From: Amyelois transitella
Lineage: Eukaryota > Arthropoda > Insecta > Lepidoptera > Pyralidae
Direction of reading: 5' to 3'
Assembly (NCBI RefSeq): GCF_032362555.1
Contig: NC_083535.1
Coordinates: 7,502,001-7,566,000, forward strand
DNA: 64,000 nucleotides
The translations under genes were made by a program, and so were the position numbers. Shown here piece after piece: positions 48,341 to 59,593 of this stretch. The notes under the pieces were generated by a model that made no database searches, was not told where the DNA came from, and saw nothing but the letters and a program-made list of their open reading frames with translations. Every line of letters starts with the position of its first letter. Positions within the stretch are counted from its first letter, which is position 1.

Positions 48341-48586
48341 AATAAATATAAATATATACGGGACAAATTACACTGATTGAGTTAGCCTCGAAGTAAGTTC
48401 GAGACTTGTGTTTCGAGATACTAACTCAACGATACTATATTTTACAATAAATACTTTTATAGATAAACACCCAAGAGCCAGGTCAATCAGAAAAAGTTCT
48501 TTTCTCATCATGCCCTGGCCAGGATTCGAACCCCGGACCTCCGGTGTCACAGACAAGCGTACTACCGCTGCACCACAGAGGCCGTC
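48341..48586 (-). mobile_element. tRNA-derived SINE, full length
   Basis: On the minus strand the head carries a tRNA-like A box TGGTGCAGCGG (plus 48565-48575) and B box GGTTCGAATCC (plus 48522-48532). These are the internal RNA polymerase III promoter. A body follows with 'aaaagaactttttctgattg', 'tagtatcgttgagttagta', 'gaacttacttcgaggctaac' and the 3' end 'aatttgtcccgta'. It is not a functional tRNA gene because it continues into the SINE body. Confidence 0.85.
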
Positions 48587-48654
48587 AAAATGTCAGGTAA
48601 TTAAAAGTTTAAACAGTTTTGTTCGTTATGTTTAAATTTGCTTATATTGCTTGT

Positions 48655-48728
48655 TCCCTTACTCATCTCTTATGACACCCACAGGATAATAGCATTTTCT
48701 ATTTTTCAAGTGTCGGGAACTGCATGTA
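48655..48728 (-). repeat. Family A repeat, 5' fragment
   Basis: 'cccttactcatctcttatga' and 'ttttcaagtgtcgggaactg' correspond, inverted, to the family A 5' block (cggttcccggcac ... taaaaggcgactaaggg). Diverged. Confidence 0.45.
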
Positions 48729-49265
48729 ACGATCGAGTAAAAATGTCGCCCTACAATGTTTCACAGGTCTAAAGTCTAAAGATAAGTCATGGATAACTCA
48801 TACGAGAACTGATAACCTGCCATTGACTGCATGATTGTGACCAAAGTATCAACCATGCATGTAATATAGTATGCACATCGTAATATGAGTATCGAGAGAG
48901 AGATCGAATAAAAGCTTCGGCGACCGAACGGTTGAGTTGTTCGATTAAAATATTGACGTAAATTTTCCAGTTTACGATATCATGTAAATATATTCCTTCG
49001 CTAATGCTGTATTGTGCTTATTAACACGGCAATAATACTTGATTTATATACGAAAAAACTTTTTCAAATCAAAAGTACGGCAAGTAAGAAAATTTTCCAT
49101 ACTGACAAATATTCCAAAATTAGGTTCATTATAGAGGTAGAGAGGCGAACAGTATCACGACTTGGCCGTTTTTATTTACTCGAGTGTTTAGTTGGTAGCA
49201 GATAAAAATCGTATAATAAGATGGATCGACAAACTGTCAATACAGGGAACGATTCAAGGTGAAGA

Positions 49266-49370
49266 TACATACATACATAAACATGCTTCCCGGAGGGGTA
49301 GGTAGTCTTCCCAAATGCCACGATGCCTGAAGCTTTACCTGACCTTTCGCTAGAATGTCCCAAATGACTG
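49266..49370 (+). repeat. Family B repeat
   Basis: It starts with (CATA)n, then 'aacatgcttcccggaggggt', 'aggtagtcttcccaaatgcc' and 'ctgacctttcgctagaatg'. Internally deleted relative to the 36.4-kb copy. Confidence 0.7.
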
Positions 49371-50120
49371 AAGGTGAAGATAGTGCCTCTATTTCGATAA
49401 AAAAAATACTAAACGGGGGTTAAAAATCACGTTGTTATTCAATGTTATTTTGTTGCACCCAGACACAGATAAAAATTGATACTAACAAAGTCTTACTTAT
49501 ATCACTACTTACTTATACTTTATTGTTATCTCCATATATATTATTATTGTAATCTCCATAGCGAATGAGTGTTAAGTAGCCACTGTACCGTATTATTTTG
49601 ACAAACTGTATTACAACAATGCTACACTTAAGACGTTAAAATCATTTTCCACAAAAGATATTTTTTATGTTTGTTTCGGATATTGGAAAAACGTGGGGGG
49701 GATAATTGTCTAAATATTTTGTCAAAATCAGATCATTAAAATATTTTTTTCCTATGCTCTGTTACATTTCTAAACACACTAGATTTTGATATTAAAGTAG
49801 TAGTAATATAAGTAGACTATTTCATACATTTTATCTCATAATACAAAAACCTGACTTAAGTAGGTACGCAATTAAGGTTCATAGACACACCTCAGGCGCC
49901 ATGATGTGATTGTCAAGCTGTCAAATAAACCTAGTATTTAATTGCAATACGAAAAGTATTATGTTGATGGTGGTGATCACTAAATATAACACTCGTGTAA
50001 TGACAATGGGAACTCCTATCAGTTCCGACGACACATTTATCAACTTCTACTTCTTCAGTCTCATATTATACCTAATTCTAGAGTCTACTGGAATAAACAA
50101 GAATACTCCCATATATGTAA

Positions 50121-50195
50121 GAACATACATAAAATCACTCCTCTTGGCCGGAGGGTTACACAGAGGCTACATCTTTCCATCTGTCTCGATCCAAT
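50121..50195 (+). repeat. Family B repeat, 5' fragment
   Basis: 'gaacatacataaaatcactc', 'tcttggccggagggttacac' and 'agaggctacatctttcca' match the 5' part of the family. Confidence 0.55.
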
Positions 50196-51540
50196 ATCTT
50201 AAACTCCACACTACATGCCCTGAACCATTTGTAGAAATCTATAGATATTATTTCACTTTTTATGGCCTGAACAATAGTTACAGAACGCCCCTAAAACTCT
50301 CTCTGTATAAGATTTAAAAGAACGTAAAAGCCAGATATATACATAACAATCTTAATACAGAATGTCTAGCAAAAACCAGTTTCTTAAATGTTCAGTATAT
50401 CAAATGAAAATCATATGATAAATTTAAAAGATAAGTCGAAAATAAACTTTTTAGATAAGAAATTCCTAATATTAAATATAGCACATTGGTATTTATAACA
50501 GAGCATGGAATGGCGCGGCACAGTGAGTAGAACAGAACTAAAGGGCCGAAGAGGTTTTTTAGGGATTCCAGAAAGGAGAAAGCAAACGCATCGCACTCCC
50601 CCACTGTTTCAGCTCGTATAACTGGAAGGTTGGTGGGTGGCGGTGAGATACCAAGTTGTCCAATTTCCATGGTTCTGTGTGATTTATGTTGTTAAACTTG
50701 GTAAATTGTCTAACAAGTTTATTTTGCCCGAAAAATCGTTTGAAAGAGTAAGAAGTGATTATACAAAAATTTGAACAATTATTTATATTACTATTTATTA
50801 CAAAACCCATCATCTTTTAACATGAAAATATTTTAATATCAAAAGACGACGTGTCAGCAATTGACTTTAGGTACTGCTTGTAAAATGTAAATAAATCTAT
50901 AAGACTTCATTCATAGTTTTGGATTTTCTCGTATGCATTGCATACGCATACGTCAATGTTTTATATACTAATTAATTAGCTATTTTTATTTATTGATAAA
51001 CTACACCATTATATTAATAAGTATCTGAAAATAAGAATATTTACTATCTTTTAACAAAATAATAATGCCGTCTGGTTATAACCAATATTTTTTATCAAAA
51101 AGTAGCCTTTGTAGTAAAGTTGTCTGATAAAACCTCATACGATCCAGCCGTAAGCAGTTATGAGCTGATTTTTTGTTAGCACTTCATTACTACGTACTTG
51201 TGAAAATCGAATCGACCTGTCGTGACTTCTTTGCGATGAACCGCGTACAACCGGACACGTCTTGCTATCAGCATTTGTTATTACACGACGTCTAAATGTG
51301 ACCACACTCATTTAGGGGAATTTTCAATATATGGTGATTAGAATAATTACCCGATATTTAGATCCAATCCAACTAAACTAGCTTTTTAACTAGATGCAAG
51401 CAATTTTATCAATATAGGATCTCCATGTTTAGTCTTGCAAGTGATGGTTATGTCTCAACAGCGCAGCACATTACGCGCGCGTGCGATGTGAGACAACGAT
51501 ACATAATTCAAAGTTTTAAGTAAAATTTCTTATATATTAT

Positions 51541-51926
51541 GTTATGTTTGGCCACTGTTGCGCAGCGGTAGTGCGCTTGTCTGTGTAACAGTGGGTCGTG
51601 GATTTGAATCCCGACCAGGGCATGATGAGAAACGAACTTTCTCTGATTGGCCTGGGTCTTGGATTTTTTATCTATATAAGTCTTTCTGATCTCTGCGTGT
51701 TCCCGGTTGCAACCTCCACAAAAAATTTTTCGGGGCCTGGGGTCCGCCTTCCGACATATCTCTCTCCAATCCAAAATTTTTATTTAGGTATTACAAAATT
51801 TATTATAAATAGTTATTTAAACTATTTATTATAAAATTTAGTATCGTTGAGTTAGTATCTCGTAACAAAAGTCTCCAACTTACTTCGAGGCTAACTCAAT
51901 TTGTTTAATTTGTCCCGTACATATTA
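51541..51926 (+). mobile_element. tRNA-derived SINE interrupted by another repeat
   Basis: The head (A box 'ttgcgcagcgg', B box-like 'ggatttgaatcc') and the end ('tagtatcgttgagttagta', 'cttacttcgaggctaactc', 'aatttgtcccgta') match the 48.3-kb SINE in inverted orientation. Between about 51680 and 51838 there is extra sequence ('ttcggggcctggggtccgcc' and flanks) absent from the other copy. Either a second element has inserted or this is a longer subfamily. Confidence 0.8.
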
Positions 51927-52720
51927 ATTTATTACGATTTCTATGATATCGGATTTTATTTTTAAGAATAAATCTATACCAAGACAACGAGAAGATGATC
52001 GGTAATGTTAACTGCCGATCGATTAAATTTGGTCCTCCTAGTAGGTGACTTTGTGTAGATACGATGTTTATTGTGATATTGTTGCTTTCACCTGTAGATA
52101 TTTTGACTTGATCTGAGTTGAACATTTTATTAAAGTTATTTTTATTCATATCTAGATACCTATCTATTAGTTGTTGGGTTGTCATATAGGCAACCGACAA
52201 CAAAAACTATGCTAAATATTTCTAAGCATTAAAAAATATTATTTGCACTATTAGGTATTTTGATAAAATACTTTTAGTAGCTACCCTGGCGCAAGCGCCT
52301 TTAAGATTAATTATTGACTAACGCAAGGAGAAAGAACAAGTAATAATACAATTATTTGAAGTTTTCATCAAAACAATTAAGTAGAAAATGAACACAATAA
52401 TAAGTGTTCAGGATTGCATCGTGATAAAGGTTTATCTACGCCGCTCAGTATGTCAAGGGCTAATAACACGCTTACTTAAAATAAACATTTTTATGTCGAC
52501 AATAACTGTAAAATAAAGGACAATAATCATACAGATACGTAGCAAACGGCTAACTTTATTTTAAAAAGTAAACACAAAAAATAAAACCATCTTTCTCATG
52601 ACCTTATTTAGGATACCTTGCTGAAAAGAATAACAGGTCAAATCTACTAATTTAAAATTAAGAACTTAAGATCTTTTAAATCAAAGTATGCGATATCAAA
52701 TATTAAAGTAAATGTTTTAT

Positions 52721-53192
52721 CTATATTAATATTAGTAAGAGGTAAAGTTTGTTACTCTGATTGTTTGTTTGTAAGGAAGTAATACTAAACCGAACATGAA
52801 AATTCTTTCGCTAGTAAAGAGGTGCGTTATATGCGGGTGTTAAGCTATGTACCTCCTTATTGAAGTCAGTTAAATTTCTTAAGCCATTTCCTACGTGTAA
52901 CAAACACTTCCCTGAAAACCGCATCAAAATTAATAGGTACAGCTTTACGCTTTTATCGCGGATGAAACATACATATGAAATACTAGAGGCCGCCCGCGAC
53001 TTCGTCTGCGTGGAAACCCAATTATAACGTAACAATCAATCCCGCGGGAACTGCGGGATATAAAGTTATTCTGGGTCTTCAGCTACCTACATACTAAATT
53101 TCATCGTAATCGGTTCAGTAGTTTTTGCGTGAAAGAGTAACTAAAATCCATACTGACATACTCACAAACTGTCTATAATATTAGTAGGATAT
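52721..53192. repeat. Retroposon tails in opposite orientation (foldback pair)
   Basis: The left part (52721-52815) starts 'atattaatattagtaagagg' and 'taaagtttgttactctg'. The right part (52981-53192) has 'gcccgcgacttcgtctgcgt', 'ttcatcgtaatcggttcag', 'tttttgcgtgaaagagtaac' and ends 'ctcacaaactgtctataat' and 'attagtaggata'. The ends are inverted copies of one motif, so the 470-bp interval could fold back. The right part is a clear copy of the common lepidopteran retroposon tail. Confidence 0.65.
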
Positions 53193-53974
53193 AGGTTAAA
53201 CTGTGAACCACCTTTTTTTAAAGCGGACGTTTCTCCTGAATATTAAAAGCTTAAGACATAAACAAGTAAGTACACAGATGAACAGCTATCATTTTATTAA
53301 TATTCTCGGTAAAAAAGGTCGACCAACGAATATAGAAGTTTTCATGTACGAGTAACAAATATACTCGTAAACTTTCGCATTCATAATACTATTAGGATAG
53401 GAATAAAGAAAATAGTAGGTACTAATACGTAGTATCTGTATGAAATTATTACTATGAGGTTTACTATTGTTAAAGTGTCGTTATTTGTAATTAAATGAAA
53501 ACTTATAAATAAATAAAATTGTAAACTTTTATGCTTTTCAGTGCCAAAACGTAAGTATGCATATAAAATAACGAGTAGGTATCTGATGCAATAGCAAACT
53601 GGATTTTTTGGATATTGCCCAAGTTTCAGCAAACCGGTTTAGCGTTAAAACATATCTATTTGGAATGTACCTACAGTAATTTCTCTTTACAATAAATTGT
53701 ATCGTAAGATAAAAATACATATATACCTACAAATAATAAGTGTTAATTTTATTTTCGATGGTGAAATGATTTTGAAAGTCTAGTCTTAGATACAATTTGA
53801 TTGCAGTATAAGGGTTATGAAAATTTATTATAGACGTGCATATATGACTATCAACCAGACTGTAGTCCGCGGGTTTCGACCCGTGGAAATTTTCAGAAAC
53901 TGATGTCTACTGACGAACTGATTTAGTTCTGTGAACGTTACTTTATAAACCGATCATAAAAAATACTGGATGAG

Positions 53975-54040
53975 CTCATTGATATAAATTGAGATTCAGA
54001 TAGTGATAGATGCTAGTCCGTCGCCTAAGAAAAGGATCCA
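53975..54040 (-). repeat. Family A repeat fragment
   Basis: 'aattgagattcagatagtga' and 'gctagtccgtcgcctaagaa' are inverted family A middle sequence (ttcttaggcgacgg...tatctgaatctcaatt). Confidence 0.6.
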
Positions 54041-55170
54041 AATTATAAAATTTTCAAAAAAAAAGTTGAAAAGATTGGATTATATGGATTATTTGCCAGC
54101 AAATGCCAAGCTTGTAGTATGTCGGACTGTACACAGATCAGAGCAGTCACGCTGAAGCCTCGTGACAACAAGATCTACCAACAGTGCTAATTATGTTACA
54201 CTTTTACGAGTGGAAATTGCCAATTTGTGCCGCAATCACGGACTAGGCTTTAACAATACATAAAAACGTCAGTACTAATGCAGAATAATTTTCAAACGTC
54301 TATGCAAATTGACGATTCTCCGCATATCATAATATATTTTGTTGTGTCAGAAGTTTTTGAAAAGAGACAAGTTATTAAACTGTGCGATCCAAACTGGGTT
54401 TTGTTTGATAAAAACTCTACTAAACTCTAATCTTCTTATATCAAAATTGACCGAAGTTTTTACTTTACCATACTAAGCGTGATCAGCTGACTAGCAAATT
54501 TGTTTTATATTCACGTTTTTCTATTTGGTTTAATGGAAGCCTACTCAGATTCATCATCCAAAGATGGTGTAAAAAGAATTCAAAATCGTCACTAAGAAAT
54601 GTAGTTACGTGTTGCTTTTGTTTTCGTTAGTAACGTACTTATCTTTTCATGTAGGTACCTATCTCAATACCTAATTAGTTATCTTATAATTATTAGATAA
54701 TAGATTTCAATTATCTAATATGTATCTTGATCAAATAATATATCTAGTTTGGGTTTGACCTTCTCCTTTTGTCGTTATAATTTCCTAAGTCATAAATTAG
54801 AAAATCGGAATAATATGTACCTTGTAATTCCAATTTCTATGATGTCATTCGGAAATAAGGTATTCAGTTTGTAACTGTACCATGTCACATAGTAATGGAC
54901 ACTAGCCACAAGATATCAATGATAATGCCTACACGCCTATTCTTTTATGTGGCCCGAGGCCGCAGCAAAAATACAATAGAAGTATAGTAACCAGCTTAAT
55001 TACTAGGCTCTATTTAATTAATGAGGAAGCATGACGCTTTGTCACCGGAATATATAGAGAACCGTCATTATAAATTACGTACATTGGTATAAAAATATTT
55101 AGCTGTAATTAGGAAAATACACATTACCAAATGAAACTGTTGTTATTAACCGAGTTCACCAGCTGTTTTA

Positions 55171-55496
55171 CATACATACATACTCGTAAATACGTCTATA
55201 TCCCTTGCAGGATAGACATAGCCAACAGTCTTGAAAATACTGAGAGGTCACGTTTATTCGTTTGGCTTGATGATGTTGTGGTCCAAATAGCAACAGGTTG
55301 CTAGCCCGTCGCCTATGGATGTCGTAAAAGTCGACTAAGGGATAGGCTTACAAATGGGCTAGCAACCTACCTTTTTGAATCTCAATTCTATCATTAAGCC
55401 AAATAGCTGAACGTGGTCATTCAGTCTTTTCAAGCCTGTTGGCTCTGTCTACCCCGCAAGGGATATAGACGTGACCATATGTATGTATGTATGTAG
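55171..55496. repeat. Head-to-head (inverted) pair of family A repeats
   Basis: A minus-oriented copy (about 55171-55316) and a plus-oriented copy (about 55317-55496) share 'ggatgtcgtaaaa', 'gggctagcaacct', 'aagccaaa..gaacgt', 'ctgttggct' and 'gggatatagacgt' landmarks. They meet in the 'gtcgcctatggatgtcg' region. Both outer ends are (ATGT/ACAT)n. The two arms differ in detail, so this is not a simple recent fold-back. Confidence 0.75.
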
Positions 55497-56934
55497 GCTT
55501 TAATCCACGTTTCATCCTATTCTCTTTGGAAAGGAATCCTGGGTCCGCCTTTTGACCATATATTAAATGTTCTTTTAAAAGACGAAAATGCAAGAAATAT
55601 ACTACTTATATGGCTAAGTATTAATGCATTACTGTGATGACTACAGACTACGTTTACAGTAGTAAACGTCCACCACTAAAGGAAAATCTCCTGCCAGGCA
55701 GGTTATTGTTAATTGCATGTTGCGTCTATCAGTAGAACCTTGAATGCGCGATTTAGCATTTTTAGATATTGTCGCATATCGCACAAAGTTCTATTCTATC
55801 AAGCTGTAGTTCCCATTGTACAAGACCTACGTCGTAAGCACAACACAATATTTAAATACGAACATAAACCTTCAAGCCATTGATCATTTGATTTCTATTT
55901 AACAGTTCTACTAGACCCAGTTCATTCACACCATTAAATTATTACAATCTTAAATGTTTATGGTTAGAGCACTATTAAGTAGTTCATTTTCAAATATAAT
56001 AGGTCTTTGACGCGTTGACATGCGCCACACAAATTGTTGAACAACGACCGAAACCAATTAGGTAACTCCGTCGTTTTACACTGAATACATACTTGCATAA
56101 GTAGTTTAGCATGGACTAATAAGGTAATTTACTTGTTCTTTAATTGTTTTTGTTTTGTTTAATTTTAAGGAAATTTGTGCTTCTCCTATTTCAGAACGTA
56201 TGATTACAATATTATAATGAAGTTATTTTTTAAGCGAATTCTTTCTTTCTTTCTGTACAAAAAAATTAAAGTGTTAATACCATCAAAAATACTTATAAAC
56301 TTTACAATTTTTTTTTAAGAAAGGTTACGGCTTTGTAGTAATAATCTCCTGGCACCACTTAAGGGATCTTTTGATTTGACGTCCGCATGGCATTTTCCGA
56401 GGGTAACCATTAGTGCCATTATGGTTGCATCTACCTGTAGAAAGATGCTCTATGACCGCAATTCAAATTTAGATTATTACAATCTGACCTCCGAAATGTT
56501 GTAAATGGCACCTAACTAGTTGGAATCATGTGTTTTACTAACATATTATGAATGTGCAGTTTTCCTCACAACTTATTGTACGACGTACCAGAGTCTTCTG
56601 TACAAAGATTTATTGGGATTATAACTGAGGGACAATAAAAAGTGTGCATTTTCAAAACAAATACTCGCCCATGCTCGTGGGTAATCTACGATCGCTTGAC
56701 AAGAACAATAACATTGTCCTCACTCGACATTGGCTTTGTAGAACTCTCATTACGTGCCTATCCATTTGATGAGTAGTATCTTCCGCGAGATTAAGTATGA
56801 GGGGAGTTGTTTGTTCGAGGGAACGCTCTCCCCATCCAACAATAAACGCCTGTGAATGACTTCAGTATTGCCAGCAAGTTAACTGGAACACCTTAACTAA
56901 ATAAAGGAGCAAATGTACAAGGAGAGTGAGAATA

Positions 56935-57052
56935 GTGACGACGATACCTTGATCAAATCGGAGATATCCTGGCCCTGCCAAAAGGTCAGGTCGGAAGTAC
57001 GAGAGTACCCAACCTTGGCAGAAGCTTGCATGAAGAGGAAATGTATTATGTA
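56935..57052 (-). repeat. Family B repeat, 3' part
   Basis: Read on the minus strand: 'ttcatgcaagcttctgcc', 'gggtactctcgtacttcc', 'gacctgaccttttggcag' and 'gatttgatcaaggta' follow the end of family B as seen at 36.48 kb. It abuts the hairpins at 57056. Confidence 0.65.
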
Positions 57053-57055
57053 TGT

Positions 57056-57095
57056 AGGACATTTATGCAGGGACTAATCCCTGCATAAATGTCCT
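57056..57095. repeat. Perfect hairpin 1 (18-bp stem, CTAA loop)
   Basis: AGGACATTTATGCAGGGA (57056-57073), loop CTAA (57074-57077), and an exact reverse complement at 57078-57095. It is directly adjacent to hairpin 2. Confidence 0.95.
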
Positions 57096-57159
57096 CCGCT
57101 GCGCCACATAAACCAAAATCAAAGTCTAAACTTTGATTTTGGTTTATGTGGCGCAGCGG
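57096..57159. repeat. Perfect hairpin 2 (30-bp stem, CTAA loop)
   Basis: Arm 57096-57125, loop CTAA (57126-57129), exact reverse-complement arm 57130-57159. The right arm is the leader and A box (TGGCGCAGCGG) of the SINE that follows, so the left arm is an inverted copy of the SINE 5' end. Confidence 0.95.
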
Positions 57160-57315
57160 TAGTGCGGTTGTCTGTGAGAGAGTAGATGTTGGGTTCGAAT
57201 ACCAGTCAGGGCATCTAATTGGTCTGGATCTTGGATGTTTATCTACTTATATAAGTATGTATTTTTTACAAAATATAGTATCGTTGTGTTGGTACGCCAT
57301 TAACACACAAGACAC
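57130..57315 (+). mobile_element. tRNA-derived SINE
   Basis: A box TGGCGCAGCGG at 57149-57159 and B box-like GGTTCGAATACC at 57192-57203, then 'ccagtcagggcatctaattg', 'gatcttggatgtttatcta' and 'aaatatagtatcgttgtg'. It is a shorter variant lacking the 'cgaggctaactc' end of the 48.3-kb copy. Confidence 0.8.
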
Positions 57316-57479
57316 AAAATATTAATTTAATAAGAACCTACTGTTTTGGCTATTAAATAAATTTTCATTGAATTTAACTTTCATCATTCATACGTTGATT
57401 ACAAAAATTACATAAGTTAGGACTCCGTCAAAAGAAATTATATTTTCTTTTACGAGTTCGTAACGTAAACAGAATAAAG

Positions 57480-57800
57480 TTTGTTTGTGTTTCCGTTTCC
57501 GTTACTGTAGTCCGTTTCCGTTACTCCTCTGTTGCCCGCAACTCTGGTAAAAAGTTCCCGTGGCGGCAACGCTGGAAGTACGCATCGTGCTGCTACGTAA
57601 TCGTACGTCGAGCTCCCACCACGCACGCGCGGAGATGCGCGCGCATATATTCATCGCCGCTTCGTCCGACCTCCAGTCAATTCCTAGAGCGCTTACTGTA
57701 ACGATCGAACTAATTCGAGTGGAACATTGTAATCGGTCGAACACATAGCTTTGCGCGCGATCACCGTCGCGCTTTAGAGGATTTATTAAGGTACTGTAAT
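57480..57800 (+). promoter_or_regulatory. CpG-rich island, candidate promoter and non-coding first exon
   Basis: About 300 bp stand out by GC and CpG density (for example 'cacgcacgcgcggagatgcg') in AT-rich DNA. A short duplicated 'tccgtttccgttact' lies at its left edge. It ends with a plausible donor ('gatttattaag' then GTACTG near 57791). No convincing coding frame is present. It would fit the 5' end of a gene running rightwards out of the window, with a long first intron that holds the RT element. Strand and function are inferred. Confidence 0.35.
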
Positions 57801-59593
57801 TCCTTACTTGAAACTTTTAAATTAAGTGCTGTGTCGGATGGCGCGCAATGTTTTGGTCATGTCAGTGGCCGATGGCCTCAACACGTGCACGATGCATGCA
57901 CTCAACTCTCGCTGCAGCCAGTCCGTTGCAACGCGAATTGCATCAGCGTAGCCCGAAATGGTCTGCCTTGATCACTTGTTGGTCTTCATGAGACAATGCT
58001 CTGCGAACTATACCTGTTACATGCCAAAAACAACACAAACATTACTCCTTTCAGAAAGAAGTCCGACTTTGTTTGACTCCTTTGTTTCGTAGAAGTTGTG
58101 TTATACTTGAATACTTACGAGTTTATAAAAAAAAATCGTTATTAATATATTAAATAACTACTAAGTATAAATCATAACAACAGTCAATGGACGCGAAAAG
58201 TTTTTGTTTGTTTTGGGCTAGTTTCAGGAGCTTGTTGTTTATAGTTTATCATATCTTTCATAAATAAAAATAAGTAGGTATGTTAATCGCAATGTATCTA
58301 TAGGAAAAATACATTTTATATTGTGGTCGTTAATGAAACTATAACTGAAATATTAACTTCGTAAAGCTTATGTAGGTTCTTTTTTGTGTTCTAAGTTTAG
58401 TGGAGATCACTCAATCGGAATAACTTATTAGTATATAAATATTTAATTATAAGCTGATAATAAAATAATTTCGCAGAAGTCCAGATAAAATTTTTGTAGA
58501 TAACTACGTATTTCCTACCTACTTATAAACAATAAACATGTCAATACTTACCGTACCAGATTGGTCAGGGTAATTGCATGTAAAACTGACAAGTAGGTAC
58601 CTTTATAGTGTTAACGGAAAGTACTTGTCTGTCCATAACAACAATGGGACGACATTGAAATTTATGTAGGTAAACTGCGTGTGACGTTTTTATTAGAGAT
58701 AAGGATGTCTTTGTCCTTACGTGTCTAACTTTTAGAATTATGAAATATCATTGTAACTATTAGATATTAAATGCATGCAGGTACTTATTGAGAAAGGGGT
58801 AATAAAATTAAAAGTATTATCCCAATGTCTAGGATATATTATTGTAAAGTTTCATAAAAATCCGTTCAGAAGTTATTGCGTGATAAAGTAACAAACACAC
58901 ATCCCTACTTTCGCATTTTTTATATTAATAGGATTAGTTAGGAAGGCTCTTTCCACAAAAAAATTCAGCGGAAAGTTTCTGAATTGGAATGTTACACGGG
59001 ATTTTCCGTATTGCTCGCGTTTAGTGTTTAGCAATTATGACCTAGAAGTAGATACGCGCTAAGTAAAAATAATCACCCATATCTGACATCATGTGATAAT
59101 CTTAAAAAATCCGTTAAATTTATGCAAATTATCTTGCTAAAAAAGAAATTGAAAAGGACAATGCAATTAAAGTCTTCACTAAAATCAAAAGAGAAGCTAA
59201 TAATTAGTCAAAGTCCCAAATGTTAATTTATTTTTACTGATCTCCTTCTGTTATTAGTGTACAAATTTTTGTATAGACAAAATATACCGTAAACATGATA
59301 CTTAGGTACTTCAAATAAGATATATAATTTAGTTAGCTCTTTTGAAACGAAAACAAATGTACCTACACGTATGGAATTTAGTGGTAAAAATGAATCACTT
59401 TGATTGACCTAATCTTAAAGTAACATATTCTCCAAATTAAATTAAACAAAAGATAATCTTTTATACCCTGTCAAAACACAACAAAACAAAACAGTTTACC
59501 TCGAAATTACCACTGTTTTCAATATACATAATATATTTTGCGTAGATATATTATATTTTTTATAATAATAATAAAAAAAAAAACTATTCTAAA
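57801..59593. other. AT-rich interval with one retroposon tail
   Basis: Nothing coding is visible. A retroposon-tail copy at about 58795-58937 has 'agtttcataaaaatccgttc', 'cgtgataaagtaacaaaca' and 'actttcgcattttttatatt'. The right edge is a T/TTA simple tract that is the 3' flank of the minus-strand RT element. Confidence 0.55.

Larger units (their letters stand above)
39901..57479. other. Long gene-free, repeat-rich interval
   Basis: No coding exon that I can defend is visible in this 17.5 kb. Beyond the glutamine synthetase 3' UTR it contains family A and family B copies, tRNA-headed SINEs, a foldback element, retroposon tails and several hairpins, listed separately. A perfect TGACGTCA (CRE-like) palindrome lies at 40934-40941 in a slightly GC-richer patch, and could be regulatory. 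Short ORFs overlap repeats or are low-complexity. Confidence 0.55.

Noticed and set aside
48520-48586. Possible tRNA gene on the minus strand
   Set aside because: It has A and B boxes and a clover-like spacing, but it runs straight into a repeated SINE body found again at 51.5 and 57.1 kb and lacks a paired acceptor stem.
50392-50813. Overlapping minus-strand ORFs containing a GC-richer patch
   Set aside because: Looks like an old transposon coding fragment, but no motif could be recognised and frames are broken; not listed as a gene.
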